A DNA stretch of 64,000 nucleotides, from positions 62,001-126,000 of the forward strand of contig NZ_PEGH01000010.1 in assembly GCF_002737755.1 (NCBI RefSeq), read 5' to 3'. Each line of letters begins with the position of its first letter. The stretch's first letter is position 1. A program made the translations under genes and the position numbers. Below the pieces are notes generated by a model. It saw nothing but the letters and a program-made list of their open reading frames with translations. It did no database searches and was not told the DNA's origin. This stretch comes from Caulobacter sp. BP25. GTDB taxonomy: Bacteria; Pseudomonadota; Alphaproteobacteria; Caulobacterales; Caulobacteraceae. Shown piece by piece: positions 52,710 through 61,546 of the stretch.

Positions 52710-53087
52710 CTACCGCCGGGGGCGCTCGACGTCCAGGACCTCCATGCGCCAGAAGAGGTCGTCACGCAGCGTGTAGCGGTGGCGCGCCATCAGGTCCGAC
52801 CACAGCTTGCCCGCCAGGTTCCAGACTACCACGTTGGCCAGGACGACGATGCGATCCTCGTCGTCGATCTCGACCGTGACCGGCGTCATTTCGATCCGCA
52901 GCGCCCGATCATTGTAGACCCAGTAGGCGCGGACGGCCGCAGGGGTCTTCAACAAGCCGCCACGCGTCACGTCGGGCCATTCCAGGTGTGGATGCACGAG
53001 GGCGCGAAACCCTTCGAAGTCGCGCCGCTGGTTGGCGTCGTAGAGACGCTCGACCCGCGCCTGGATGTCGGGTGAAGCCGGTCTCAC
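52710..53087 (-). CDS. SnoaL/NTF2-like small protein
   Basis: A GTG start at 53087 gives 125 residues (MRPASPDIQARVERLYDANQ...). RRDFEGFRALVHPHLEWPDVTRGG, AAVRAYWVYNDRALRIEM and the terminal beta strands fit the SnoaL-like cone fold of the NTF2 superfamily. Members range from polyketide cyclases to binding proteins, so no reaction is assigned. It lies 1 bp downstream of the cytochrome c gene on the same strand. Confidence 0.75.
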   Translation of the reverse strand: MRPASPDIQARVERLYDANQRRDFEGFRALVHPHLEWPDVTRGGLLKTPAAVRAYWVYNDRALRIEMTPVTVEIDDEDRIVVLANVVVWNLAGKLWSDLMARHRYTLRDDLFWRMEVLDVERPRR

Positions 53088-53088
53088 G

Positions 53089-53580
53089 TCACGGCGCCGG
53101 CTTGTAGCCCGTCTCGACCTTTAAATAGGCGATCAGGTCAATCCGGTCCTTTGGATCCTTCAGGCCCGCGAAGGTCATTTTTGTGCCGGGCATGAAGCCG
53201 CGCGGATCCGCCAGCCACTTGTCCAGATGCTCGGCGTCCCAGACGAAGCCCGCAGCCTTCACCACGTCCGAATAGTTATAATCGGCCTTGGCCCCGGCCT
53301 TGCGTCCGAACACGCCGTAGAGGTTTGGCCCGGTCAGGTCGGGGCCACCTTCGGTGATCGTATGGCACGAACGACAGAGGGCGAACTTCCTCTGGCCGTT
53401 GGAGAGGTCGCCGGTGTTGTAGGGCGCGGGCAGGGCGGCTAGCGCCGCGGCCTTCTCGGCGTCCGTGGGGGCTGAGGCCGGCGCGTCGGCCGGCGGCGCC
53501 GACGAGCTGCCGCCGTCCCTGGAACAGGCGACCGCCGAGATGGCGAGGGCGGCTAGGGCGACCAATTTCAGCGTTCGCAT
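53089..53580 (-). CDS. Lipoprotein-anchored class I cytochrome c
   Basis: ATG 53580 gives 163 residues. The signal MRTLKLVALAALAISAVACS has a lipobox with C19, followed by a Ser/Pro/Ala-rich linker of about 40 residues. The heme motif is FALCRSCHT (C69, C72, H73), and the distal methionine lies in GFMPGTKMTFAG. TGPNLYGVFGRKAG is the conserved loop of mitochondrial-type cytochrome c. It is likely an envelope electron carrier between the bc1 complex and an oxidase. It is divergent from gcrA. Confidence 0.9.
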   Translation of the reverse strand: MRTLKLVALAALAISAVACSRDGGSSSAPPADAPASAPTDAEKAAALAALPAPYNTGDLSNGQRKFALCRSCHTITEGGPDLTGPNLYGVFGRKAGAKADYNYSDVVKAAGFVWDAEHLDKWLADPRGFMPGTKMTFAGLKDPKDRIDLIAYLKVETGYKPAP

Positions 53581-53640
53581 GAGGGTTCCCGACTGACGTT
53601 TCGTCGCGGGTTCTGCGACGCCGCGACGCATTCCAAAACC

Positions 53641-53850
53641 TTATAAAATCTGGGCCCCGACCTTGTCACCTAACAAGGGTCCCTAACAGTCAAGCCTGCG
53701 ACAATTGGCGATATCTATGTGATTCTCTAAGTGAAAAGTGAAATCGCAAACCGTGGGTTCGCACATAACCATTTGACGCTTGTTAACCATAAATCTTACC
53801 CCTTTTTCCACGGAGCGGGCTGGCTCCGGGCAGGGCTGGAAGACAAGATC
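53641..53850 (+). promoter_or_regulatory. gcrA upstream regulatory region
   Basis: The region before gcrA is AT-rich for this genome. It contains one GANTC methylation site (GATTC, 53721-53725), a TTAACC half-site (53783-53788) like the CtrA recognition half, and TTTTCCACG (53804-53812), which matches the DnaA box TTATCCACA at seven of nine positions. In Caulobacter gcrA is known to be activated by DnaA and repressed by CtrA, so these elements are plausible, but each match is short. A full TTAA-N7-TTAA CtrA box was not seen. Confidence 0.45.
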
Positions 53851-54357
53851 ATGGACTGGAGCGAAGAACGCACAGCGACCCTCAAGAAGCTGTGGCTGGA
53901 GGGCCTCAGCGCGAGCCAGGTCGCGCGGCAACTGGGCGGCGTCAGCCGCAGCGCGGTGATCGGCAAGGTGCACCGTCTGGGCATCACCGTCCGCGAAACC
54001 CCGGTCCGACAGCGCGCCTCGTCCATCCGCGTGTCCTCGCGCATGGCTTCTCGCCAGCGGCCCGCCCGTGAGGCGACGACCGCGGCCCGTCAGGTTCCGA
54101 CATTCGAGCGCGTCGAGGAGGATCTGCTGCCGACCTCCGGCATCCTGGGCCTGGGCGCCCACTCCTGCCGCTGGCCGATCGGCCATCCCGACAGCGATGA
54201 CTTCGGCTTCTGCGGTCGTCCCAAGGTCAGCGCCCGGGGCTCGTATTGCGAGCAGCACAGCCAGGGCGCCTTCCGTCGGGTCGGCTCGAGCCAGGCCCTC
54301 GAAGCCTGGGCGCTGAAGGGCGTCAACGAAAAGCGCGTCCAGTCCATCCTGGGCTGA
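53851..54357 (+). CDS. gcrA: Cell-cycle regulator GcrA
   Basis: ATG 53851 gives 168 residues starting MDWSEERTATLKKLWLEGLS, then ASQVARQLGGVSRSAVIGKV and HRLGITVR, the conserved GcrA helix-turn-helix domain that recognises methylated GANTC. A variable basic linker follows, then the sigma-70 interaction domain (SCRWPIGHPDSDDFGFCGRP, SYCEQHS). GcrA recruits sigma-70 RNA polymerase at CcrM-methylated promoters during S phase in Caulobacterales. The frame opens 40 codons earlier, but that part is not conserved. Confidence 0.96.
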   Translation: MDWSEERTATLKKLWLEGLSASQVARQLGGVSRSAVIGKVHRLGITVRETPVRQRASSIRVSSRMASRQRPAREATTAARQVPTFERVEEDLLPTSGILGLGAHSCRWPIGHPDSDDFGFCGRPKVSARGSYCEQHSQGAFRRVGSSQALEAWALKGVNEKRVQSILG

Positions 54358-54409
54358 GTTCGATCACTCCCATCCTATCAACCTCACGTACGATCGCCGA
54401 GACAATCCC

Positions 54410-54625
54410 ATGAACATGGTCCTGATCGAGAACGCCGCCGGCAGCAGCCAAGTGATCACCATTATCGAGGAGTTCGCCGGCCATTCGGTGTCGCGCGACC
54501 TCAATCCCGGTGACCACGCCGAGATCCCGGTCACCCAGTTCAAGTCGATCACCGTGCGCGAGACCTATCCCGACGACTGGCTCACCCGCGGTCGTCAGCG
54601 GAACCGGGCCGCGATCGACGCGTGA
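54410..54625 (+). CDS. Small conserved-looking protein of unknown function (71 aa)
   Basis: The protein MNMVLIENAAGSSQVITIIE continues EFAGHSVSRDLNPGDHAEIP and ends RQRNRAAIDA. It is acidic and soluble, with alternating short beta strands, and has no signal or membrane segment. It starts 53 bp after gcrA and ends 54 bp before a strong terminator, so it is probably on the gcrA message. No family recognised. Confidence 0.7.
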   Translation: MNMVLIENAAGSSQVITIIEEFAGHSVSRDLNPGDHAEIPVTQFKSITVRETYPDDWLTRGRQRNRAAIDA

Positions 54626-54678
54626 CCGTCTAGCGCCGTGTCGATAGGGCTATTTCCCGCCTAGATTGAAAGGCATGA

Positions 54679-54705
54679 CCCCGCGAAGCCTTTCGCGGGG
54701 TTTTT
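54679..54705 (+). terminator. Intrinsic terminator of the gcrA unit
   Basis: CCCCGCGAA pairs with TTCGCGGGG around a 4-nt loop (GCCT), then TTTTT: a textbook rho-independent terminator, 54 bp after the 71-aa gene. Confidence 0.93.
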
Positions 54706-54789
54706 CGTTGCGCCGGGGGGGCGCGCTGATTGCGTGGCCGTTAACCTTATGACAGACAAGTCGCCGCTTTGTGGGGGGCGAAAAAGATT

Positions 54790-55323
54790 ATGCGTGAGGG
54801 GGAAGAGCGCGCGGCGATGGTAGAAGACCATGCGCTGCCGCTGCCGAGTTACCTGAGCTATCTGCTCTACCAGACCGAGCAGCATCGGCGGGCCATGGCC
54901 GCCGACCTGCTGGCGCGTCATGGCCTGAGTTTCGCCAAGTGGGTGGCGATGATTTCGCTGCGCCGGTTCGGGGATCTGTCGATGACCCGCCTGGCCAAGC
55001 TCGCCGCCACCGATCGCACCACCTTGACCCGCTCGATCGACAGCCTGATCGTCGACGGCTTGGTGATGCGCGAGACCTCGACCGCCGATCGGCGCATCGT
55101 CGTCATTCGCCTGACCGAGGCCGGACGCGCCCTGCTGGCGACGATCCGCGCCGAGATCCGGCCGCTGAACCACGACATCTGCGCTCATCTCACGCTTGAC
55201 GAGCAGGCTGTGATGACCCGCGCCTTGCAGAAGATGCTGGGGGGACTGATCGCCGAGCCGGACTGGAAGGACGACGTCCTGGCCTTTTCCGCGCCGGCGC
55301 CCGTGGCGCCCGTGGCGGCTTAG
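54790..55323 (+). CDS. MarR-family transcriptional regulator
   Basis: From ATG 54790 the protein has 177 residues. The winged helix is LSFAKWVAMISLRRFGDLSM then TRLAKLAATDRTTLTRSIDS (recognition helix) and GLVMRETSTADRRIVVIRLTEAG (wing), all typical of MarR. The N-terminal YLSYLLYQTEQHRRAMAADLL helix forms the dimer interface. ATG 54817 is an alternative start. It ends tail to tail with arfB, overlapping by 4 bp. Target genes are unknown. Confidence 0.88.
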   Translation: MREGEERAAMVEDHALPLPSYLSYLLYQTEQHRRAMAADLLARHGLSFAKWVAMISLRRFGDLSMTRLAKLAATDRTTLTRSIDSLIVDGLVMRETSTADRRIVVIRLTEAGRALLATIRAEIRPLNHDICAHLTLDEQAVMTRALQKMLGGLIAEPDWKDDVLAFSAPAPVAPVAA

Positions 55324-55745
55324 TCGTCGAACCTCACCCGTCCGCGCCCTGACTTCACCGTCCCGCGCTTGGCCTTGCCTTCCAGTCGCTTGAGCTTGCT
55401 GGAATAGGTCGGCTTGGTCGCCTTGCGAGGCTTGGGTTTCTCGGTGGCGCGGCGGATCAGGTCCACCAGGCGCGCCTGGGCGTCCTGGCGGTTCATTTCC
55501 TGCGAGCGCGAGCCCTGGGCGAACAGGATCAGCACGCCGTCCTGGGTCAGGCGGCTGCCTGCCAGCGTCTCCAGCCGCGCCTTGACGTCCTCGGGCAGGG
55601 ACGGGGAGCCTCGCACGTCGAACCGCAGCTCCAGCGCCGTGGACGTCTTGTTGACGTGCTGGCCGCCAGGGCCCGAGGCGCGCGCGGCCTTCCAGACCAG
55701 CTCGTCCTCGTCGATGCGCAGCCAGGAGGTGATGTCGATCGTCAT
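55320..55745 (-). CDS. arfB: Alternative ribosome-rescue factor (ArfB/YaeJ-type peptidyl-tRNA hydrolase)
   Basis: The 141-residue protein has the release-factor GGQ motif in ASGPGGQHVNKTSTALELRF (G27-G28-Q29) and a basic C-terminal tail (ATKPTYSSKLKRLEGKAKRG) that binds the empty mRNA channel. Length and tail match ArfB, which rescues stalled ribosomes without a stop codon, backing up the tmRNA/SmpB system whose smpB gene also lies in this window. Its ATG overlaps the preceding DUF188 stop. Confidence 0.92.
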   Translation of the reverse strand: MTIDITSWLRIDEDELVWKAARASGPGGQHVNKTSTALELRFDVRGSPSLPEDVKARLETLAGSRLTQDGVLILFAQGSRSQEMNRQDAQARLVDLIRRATEKPKPRKATKPTYSSKLKRLEGKAKRGTVKSGRGRVRFDD

Positions 55746-56218
55746 GGGCGCCGAGGGGGCGGTGGGACCACCCGCTTGGCCTTGACCACCAGCTGATCCA
55801 ACGCCTGCAGGAACCGCGAGCGGTCGGCGTTGGCGAAGGCGGCCGGGCCTTTGGTGACTTCGCCCATCGAGCGCAGGTGCTCGCCGATCGAACGTGAGGC
55901 CAGGGCCGAGCCGATCGTATCGAGTGTGAACACCCGTCCGTTCGGCGCCACGGCCGCGCCGCCGGCCTTCAACACGCGGTCGGCCAGGGGAATGTCGTTG
56001 GTCACCACCACGTCGCCCGGCCCGCAGCGTTCGGCGATCCAGTCGTCGGCGATGTCGGGGCCCGCGTCGACCACGACCTGCTCGATCGCCGGCGTCAGCG
56101 GCACGCGGATCCAGCTATTGGACACTACGAAGGTCTTGAACCCATGCCGCGCGGCGACCTTGTAGGCCTCGTCCTTCACGGGACAGGCGTCGGCGTCGAT
56201 GAAGAGCGTGGCGGTCAT
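55742..56218 (-). CDS. YaiI/YqxD family (DUF188) protein
   Basis: The 158-residue protein starts LFIDADACPVKDEAYKVAAR and has VVTNDIPLADRVLKAGG and RSIGEHLRSMG, the conserved acidic (NYN/PIN-like) blocks of the DUF188 family. A nuclease-like fold is suggested by the Asp residues; function is unproven. It is coupled to arfB by a 4-bp overlap and lies just downstream of tRNA-Thr on the same strand. Confidence 0.9.
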   Translation of the reverse strand: MTATLFIDADACPVKDEAYKVAARHGFKTFVVSNSWIRVPLTPAIEQVVVDAGPDIADDWIAERCGPGDVVVTNDIPLADRVLKAGGAAVAPNGRVFTLDTIGSALASRSIGEHLRSMGEVTKGPAAFANADRSRFLQALDQLVVKAKRVVPPPPRRP

Positions 56219-56243
56219 CGCGCGACCCGAGGAAAGAGAATGG

Positions 56244-56315
<72 letters not shown>

Positions 56316-56430
56316 ATGCCCGACGCGAAGCCGAGCGGGCGTCTTCCTTAGCGAGCGATGTGGGTCTGGGCAAGCCGGCCACCGTCGCAGGCCCCCACCT
56401 GACCACGCTTTGCGTGGTCGTCCGCCCCAA

Positions 56431-56547
56431 TCCTCCCCCCAGCGGGGGAGGTGTCCGCGCAGCGGACGGAGGGGGAAGTGTTGCTGGCCCTGCCTCTTCC
56501 CCCTCCGTCGTCTCTTCGAGCCGACACCTCCCCCGCTGGGGGGAGGA
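56431..56547. repeat. Intergenic palindromic repeat, copy with 25-bp arms
   Basis: A 25-bp sequence at 56431-56455 (TCCTCCCCCCAGCGG onward) has its exact reverse complement at 56523-56547. Inside, further complementary blocks (GACGGAGGGGGAAG / CTTCCCCCTCCGTC) extend the stem. It ends in TTTTA, so it could terminate plus-strand transcripts. It belongs to the same class as copies at 33004 and 57121. Confidence 0.88.
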
Positions 56548-57120
56548 TTTTACGAGCGTTCGCGGCGCTCTATGATCCGCGTATCCGTAATCGAAGTCAG
56601 CGATTTCAACGACTTCTCACTTTTACACGCTGCTGTGTGATCCGCGTTGAAACCGCGCGCACAATCATAGCCATCCCCGTCGCGGGGGAGGGCGTATGGA
56701 TCCGGCCCAATACGGCGGCGGGGCTAGGTTGAGCGGGGCCGCGTTCGGCGCCTGGGAGGCTTTGTCTGGTCGTGCGGCTTACTCTTTAGGAGCGCGCACG
56801 AGGGGCCGGGCCGCTCGGGATCACGTCGAACGCGGAGCGACAGGGCGGTGATCGTATAAGCCGCCTATCGTGGATCGTCGGGCTGGAGACGGAGGAGCCG
56901 ATCCAGTTGGTCCGCGCCCGTCCGGGGGTAGCGAAGTCCCGAGCAGATAATGCTCACGCCCGTCGCCCTCACGGACAAGAACAGCCTGGCGGAGCGGACG
57001 ATCGAGCCGAAACGCACAACACACTCACGGTCTCCGGGTTCGCCCGGCCGCTCCGTCGCCTCCCCACACCTTCAGCGAGCGATCGCGTGAAGCCGAGACG
57101 CCGTGTCCGCTTCAGTCAGT
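56548..57120. other. Long non-coding stretch between repeats; possible structured RNA
   Basis: This 573-bp stretch has no convincing coding frame. From about 56808 to 57052 there are many potential pairings: GGCCGGGC near 56811 with GCCCGGCC near 57044, GGCGG-GCCGCC around 56860, GAGCA-GATAA-TGCTC near 56941 and CCGGG-TTCG-CCCGG near 57037. TTGTCTG then GCTTACTC near 56762-56784 could be a promoter. I could not match it to 6S, RNase P, tmRNA or SRP RNA. It may hold a small RNA or degenerate repeats. Confidence 0.35.
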
Positions 57121-57240
57121 TCCTCCCCCGCGATGCGGGGGAGGTGGCCCAGAGGGCCGGAGGGGGCCAACTCGGCCGACCTCCAGCTCGCCCCCTCCGT
57201 CGGCTCCGCCGACACCTCCCCCGTGTCACGGGGGAGGAAC
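57121..57240. repeat. Intergenic palindromic repeat, copy B
   Basis: TCCTCCCCCGCGATGCGGGGGAGG on the left and CCTCCCCCGTGTCACGGGGGAGGA on the right are each palindromic and also pair with one another. The interior carries GGCCCAGAGGGCC and GGAGGGGGCC/GCCCCCTCC blocks shared with the copy at 33004-33118. It ends directly at the stop of the aldehyde dehydrogenase gene, where it could act as a terminator. Confidence 0.87.
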
Positions 57241-57241
57241 T

Positions 57242-58765
57242 TCAGAGATCGAACCGCACGCCCTGCGCCAGCGGCAGGGCCCCCGAGTAGTTCACGGTCG
57301 CGGTCTGGCGGCGCATGTACTGCTTCCAGCTGTCGGAGCCGCTTTCGCGACCGCCGCCGGTCTCCTTCTCGCCGCCGAACGCGCCGCCGATCTCGGCGCC
57401 CGAGGGGCCGATATTGACGTTGGCGATGCCGCAGTCGCTGCCGGCGGCCGACAGGAAGGCCTCGGCCTCGCGGACGTCGTTGGTCATCACGCAGGAGGAA
57501 AGGCCCTGGGGGACATCGTTCTGGATCGCCACAGCCTCGTTGAAGTCCGCGTAGGGCACGACATGCAGCAGCGGCGCGAAGGTCTCGCGTTGCATGCACG
57601 GCGCGGGGGCGGGCAGGCGGGCCAGGGCCGGGCGGACGTAGAAGGCCTCGGGCCACTGATCGGCCAGCAGGCGCTCGCCGCCGCTGACGGTCCCGCCCTC
57701 GGCGCGGACGGCGTCCATGGCCGCGACGAAGGCCTCATAGGCGGCGCGGTCGATCAGCGGGCCCAGCAGCGTCTTGCCCTCGCGCGGATCGCCGACCGGC
57801 AGGCGCTGGAAGGCGGTCTCGACCGCGTCCGAGACCTTGTCGACCAGGCTTTCGTGGACGATCAGGCGACGCAGGGACGTGCAGCGCTGGCCCGCCGTAC
57901 CGGCGGCCGAGAAGACGATGGCGCGCAGGGCCAGGGACAGGTCCGCCGAGGGCGTGACGATCATGGCGTTGTTGCCGCCCAGCTCCAGGATCGAGCGGCC
58001 GAAACGCTCGGCGACCACGGGGGCCAGCGCCTTGCCCATCCGGGTCGAGCCTGTGGCGCTGACCAACGGGATGCGCGGGTCGCGGGCCAGCCGCTCGCCG
58101 GCGTCACGTCCGCCCTGAACCACGCTGGCCAGGCCCTCGGGCGCGTCGCCGAAGCGGGCGATGGCGCGTTCGAGGATGGCGTGCGTGGCCAGCGCCGTCA
58201 GCGGCGTCTTCTCGGACGGCTTCCAGATCACCGGATCGCCGCAGACCAAAGCGAGGCACGCGTTCCAGGCCCAGACGGCGACCGGGAAGTTGAAAGCGCT
58301 GATCACCGCGACCGGACCCAGCGGATGCCAGGTCTCACGCATGGCGTGGCCGGGACGCTCCGAGGCGATGGTCAGGCCGTGCAGCTGGCGCGACAGGCCG
58401 ACGGCGAAGTCGCAGATGTCGATCATCTCCTGAACCTCGCCGGCCGCCTCGGAGGCGATCTTGCCGGCTTCCAGGGTGACGAGTTCGGCCAGATCGGTCT
58501 TGGCCGCGCGCAGCTCCTCGCCGAACAGTCGCACCAGCTCGCCGCGACGCGGGGCGGGCACGACGCGCCAGGCGTCAAAGGCGCGGCGGGCGGCCGCGAC
58601 CTTGGCCTCGATCTCGCGGGCGTCGTCGAAGGCGACGTGGGTCAGGACGGAGCCGTCGATCGGGCTGCGCACGGGCTGGCCGGCGTCGGCGGGGCGGGCC
58701 GGGACGCCCAGCGCGTCCAAGAGGTCGCGGGCATGGGCGGCGGGAGTCGGGAAGGGCTGGGTCAT
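57242..58765 (-). CDS. ALDH7-type aldehyde dehydrogenase (alpha-aminoadipic semialdehyde dehydrogenase-like)
   Basis: ATG 58765 gives 507 residues. NAD-binding and catalytic blocks are [51 protein letters not shown] (catalytic Glu) and [14 protein letters not shown] (catalytic Cys). The C-terminal [20 protein letters not shown] segment is characteristic of the ALDH7/AmaB group, which oxidises 2-aminoadipate semialdehyde in lysine catabolism. It is divergent from folD with 102 bp between them. Confidence 0.88.
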   Translation of the reverse strand: MTQPFPTPAAHARDLLDALGVPARPADAGQPVRSPIDGSVLTHVAFDDAREIEAKVAAARRAFDAWRVVPAPRRGELVRLFGEELRAAKTDLAELVTLEAGKIASEAAGEVQEMIDICDFAVGLSRQLHGLTIASERPGHAMRETWHPLGPVAVISAFNFPVAVWAWNACLALVCGDPVIWKPSEKTPLTALATHAILERAIARFGDAPEGLASVVQGGRDAGERLARDPRIPLVSATGSTRMGKALAPVVAERFGRSILELGGNNAMIVTPSADLSLALRAIVFSAAGTAGQRCTSLRRLIVHESLVDKVSDAVETAFQRLPVGDPREGKTLLGPLIDRAAYEAFVAAMDAVRAEGGTVSGGERLLADQWPEAFYVRPALARLPAPAPCMQRETFAPLLHVVPYADFNEAVAIQNDVPQGLSSCVMTNDVREAEAFLSAAGSDCGIANVNIGPSGAEIGGAFGGEKETGGGRESGSDSWKQYMRRQTATVNYSGALPLAQGVRFDL

Positions 58766-58867
58766 GGCCTTGGAAAACGCTCCCCGACGGTTCGGGTCAA
58801 GCCCTTGGCGGCGGCGTTGCGCGACGCGCGTCGAGCGGCTAGGGACGCGGGAAGCAGGAGAACCGAC

Positions 58868-59761
58868 ATGGCGCAGGCTAAACTCATCGACGGCAAGGCT
58901 TTCGCGGCCGATCTGCGGGCCAAGATCGCCGGCGAGGTCGCCGAGCTGAAGGCCAAGCATGGCGTCACGCCGGGCCTGGCCGTCGTGCTGGTCGGCGAGG
59001 ATCCGGCCAGTCAGGTCTATGTCCGCAACAAAGGCGAGCAGACGCAAGCCGCCGGGATGTACTCCGAGACCCACCGCCTGCCGGCCGAAACGACCCAGGA
59101 CGAACTCCTGGCCGTCGTCGCCAAGCTGAACGCCGATCCCAAGATCCACGGCGTGCTCGTGCAGTTCCCGGTGCCGCCGCATATCAGCCAGATGGACGTC
59201 GTGGCGGCCCTTTCGCCGGACAAGGACGTCGATGGCCTGACCGTGACCAACGCCGGGCGCCTGGCCAGCGGCCTGCCGGCCCTGACGCCCTGCACGCCGC
59301 TGGGCTGCATGATGCTGCTGACGGACACGCTGGGCGACCTTTCCGGCAAGAGCGCCGTGGTCATCGGCCGCTCGAACCTGATGGGCAAGCCGATGGCCCA
59401 GATGCTGCTGGCCGCCGACTGCACCGTCACCATCGCCCACTCGCGCTCCAAGGACCTACCGGGGATCGTGCGCCAAGCCGACATCGTCGTGGCCGCCGTG
59501 GGCCGGGCCGAGATGGTCAAGGCCGACTGGGTCAAGCCGGGCGCGACCGTGATCGACGTCGGCATTACCCGCTATCCAGCCCGCGACCCCGCTGCTGCGG
59601 CGGCGGGCAAGACCCGTCTTGTCGGCGACGTCGCCTTCGACGAGGTTAGCCAGGTCGCCGGCGCGATCACGCCGGTTCCGGGGGGAGTGGGGCCTATGAC
59701 CATCGCATGCCTGCTGGCCAATACGCTGACGGCGGCCAAGCGCCTGTCGGGGATCGCCTGA
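58868..59761 (+). CDS. folD: Bifunctional methylene-THF dehydrogenase / methenyl-THF cyclohydrolase
   Basis: The 297-residue protein shows [22 protein letters not shown] with the catalytic Tyr and Lys of the FolD active site, [37 protein letters not shown] (NADP-binding) and [13 protein letters not shown]. It interconverts one-carbon forms of tetrahydrofolate. ATG 58868 follows GGAGAA. The stop overlaps the start of the cytochrome-type lipoprotein gene (TGATG). Confidence 0.95.
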   Translation: MAQAKLIDGKAFAADLRAKIAGEVAELKAKHGVTPGLAVVLVGEDPASQVYVRNKGEQTQAAGMYSETHRLPAETTQDELLAVVAKLNADPKIHGVLVQFPVPPHISQMDVVAALSPDKDVDGLTVTNAGRLASGLPALTPCTPLGCMMLLTDTLGDLSGKSAVVIGRSNLMGKPMAQMLLAADCTVTIAHSRSKDLPGIVRQADIVVAAVGRAEMVKADWVKPGATVIDVGITRYPARDPAAAAAGKTRLVGDVAFDEVSQVAGAITPVPGGVGPMTIACLLANTLTAAKRLSGIA

Positions 59762-60120
59762 TGAAGCGGGTGGCCGTCCTTCTCGCGTCCGCCCTCATCC
59801 TCACCGCGTGCGGGGCCAAGCCCCCGCCGCCGCCCACGCCCGAGCAGGCCTTGGCCCTGCGTCCGGCCGACGCGCGGCTGGCGGCGCTCTACGAAACCTC
59901 CTGTCGCGCGTGCCACGCCATGCCCGAGACGGGCGCGCCGATGGTGCACGATCGCGCGGCTTGGGACCCGCGCTGGAAGCAGGGCGAGGCCGTATTGCTG
60001 GACCACACCATCCAAGGCTTCAACGCCATGCCGGCCACCGGCCAATGCGCGACTTGCACGCCGGACGATTTCAAGGCCCTGATACGGTTCATGGCGGGGC
60101 GCGAAGACTCCGCGACGTAA
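59761..60120 (+). CDS. Small cytochrome c-type lipoprotein
   Basis: The 119-residue protein starts [20 protein letters not shown], a lipoprotein signal with C17, followed by a proline-rich linker. The single heme motif is ETSCRACHAMP (C48, C51, H52), with FNAMPATGQCATCTPDD, which offers a methionine ligand and an extra CxxC. Coupled to folD by ATGA-like overlap and 22 bp before an exported sugar-lactone oxidase gene, it could be the electron acceptor of that flavoenzyme. That link is inference. Confidence 0.85.
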   Translation: MKRVAVLLASALILTACGAKPPPPPTPEQALALRPADARLAALYETSCRACHAMPETGAPMVHDRAAWDPRWKQGEAVLLDHTIQGFNAMPATGQCATCTPDDFKALIRFMAGREDSAT

Positions 60121-60142
60121 CAAACAACAAGCGGGCGGAAAC

Positions 60143-61546
60143 ATGATCTCCAGGCGTGGGGCCCTGATCGCGGGCGGAACGGGTGTGGCGGTGGTCGCCG
60201 GCGGCGCGGCCGCCTACAAGGTCGCCACCGGAGACAAGCCCGAGCCGCCTTCGCCGCCCTCGGTCAACGCCGACGGCAAGGTCTTGTGGCGCAACTGGTC
60301 GGGCATTCAGAACGCCTATCCCGCCGCTCGTCTCGCGCCCAAGGACGAGGGCGAGCTGGCCCTGGCTCTGAAGACCGCGCCCGCGCCGATCCGCCCCGTC
60401 GGCTCGGGCCACTCCTTCACCGCCCTGGCGCCGACGAGCGGCGCCCTGGTCTCGCTGGACGCCATGTCCGGGATCGTCGGCTGGGAGGGCGACGAGGCGA
60501 TCGTGCGAGCCGGCACGCGGCTAGGCGCGCTGGGGCCGATGCTGGCCGAGAAGGGCCGGGCGCTGCCGAACCTGCCGGACATCAACAAGCAGTCCCTGGG
60601 CGGCGCCCTGGGTACTGGCACCCACGGCACGGGCGTGAAGATCCCGGCGCTGCACGGGGATGTCACAGGCCTTCGCCTGGTCACGCCCTCAGGCCAGGTC
60701 ATCGACGCGGACGCCCAGAAGAACCCCGAGATCTTTCAGGCCGCGCGCGTTTCGCTGGGATCGCTGGGCGTGATCAGCCAGGTGCGGATCAAGACCAGCG
60801 CCAACCGCCGCTTGCGCCGCCGCGTCTGGCTTGAACCGTTCGAGGAGGCGCTGGCCAACGCCGAGGCGCGCTGGGCTCAGCATCGGAACTTCGAGTTCTA
60901 CGCCGTGCCGTTCACGGGGCTGGCGGTGAACATCAGCCACGACGAGACCGACGATCCAGCCCTGCCGCGCGGCCCCGATCAGGACACCGAGTTCCTCGAG
61001 GCGCTCAAGGGCCTGCGCAACCTGCTGGGCTTTGCGACCCCGGTGCGCAAGGCCGCCGCCAAGGCGCTACTGTCGACCGCCAAGCCCGAGACCGCCATCG
61101 ACGAGGGCTGGAAGCTGCTGTCGACCGAGCGGCCGGTACGCTTCAACGAAATGGAGTTCCATCTGCCGGCCCAGAACCAGCTGAAGGCGCTGGAGGAGGT
61201 GGTTCGGACCATCGAGAAGGAACGTCCGGACGTCTTTTTCCCCATCGAGGTGCGCCGGATCGCGCCCGATGATGCTTGGCTCTCGCCTTTCCAGGATGGG
61301 ATACGCGGGTCGGTGGCGGTCCACGCCTACTATCGGGACGACTTCACGTTCCTCTACAGCCTGATCGAGCCGATCTTCCGCCGCTACGAGGGACGCCCGC
61401 ACTGGGGCAAGCTGCACACGCTGAGAGGTCGGCAGCTAGCTGCGCTCTATCCACGCTGGGACGACTTCCTGGCCGTGCGACAGGAGCTGGATCCGGAGGG
61501 GCGGATGCTCAATCCGTACCTCAGGGGTCTGTTTGGCCTTGCCTAG
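60143..61546 (+). CDS. FAD-linked sugar-1,4-lactone oxidase (ALO/GULO-like), exported
   Basis: The 467-residue protein begins MISRRGALIAGGTGVAVVAG, a twin-arginine-like leader (SRRGALIAG). The FAD PCMH domain has IRPVGSGHSFTALAPTSGAL, NLPDINKQSLGGALGTGTHGTG and the C-terminal ALO domain ends with GRPHWGKLHTL, the HWxK motif of aldonolactone oxidases. It would oxidise sugar lactones such as gulono- or arabinono-1,4-lactone in the periplasm. A small cytochrome lipoprotein precedes it. It ends tail to tail with the Hpt gene. Confidence 0.9.
   Translation: MISRRGALIAGGTGVAVVAGGAAAYKVATGDKPEPPSPPSVNADGKVLWRNWSGIQNAYPAARLAPKDEGELALALKTAPAPIRPVGSGHSFTALAPTSGALVSLDAMSGIVGWEGDEAIVRAGTRLGALGPMLAEKGRALPNLPDINKQSLGGALGTGTHGTGVKIPALHGDVTGLRLVTPSGQVIDADAQKNPEIFQAARVSLGSLGVISQVRIKTSANRRLRRRVWLEPFEEALANAEARWAQHRNFEFYAVPFTGLAVNISHDETDDPALPRGPDQDTEFLEALKGLRNLLGFATPVRKAAAKALLSTAKPETAIDEGWKLLSTERPVRFNEMEFHLPAQNQLKALEEVVRTIEKERPDVFFPIEVRRIAPDDAWLSPFQDGIRGSVAVHAYYRDDFTFLYSLIEPIFRRYEGRPHWGKLHTLRGRQLAALYPRWDDFLAVRQELDPEGRMLNPYLRGLFGLA

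Noticed and set aside
56821-57024. 67-codon minus-strand frame in the non-coding stretch
   Set aside because: Arg/Pro-rich composition without family features, and it coincides with the hairpin-rich region; more likely a chance frame.
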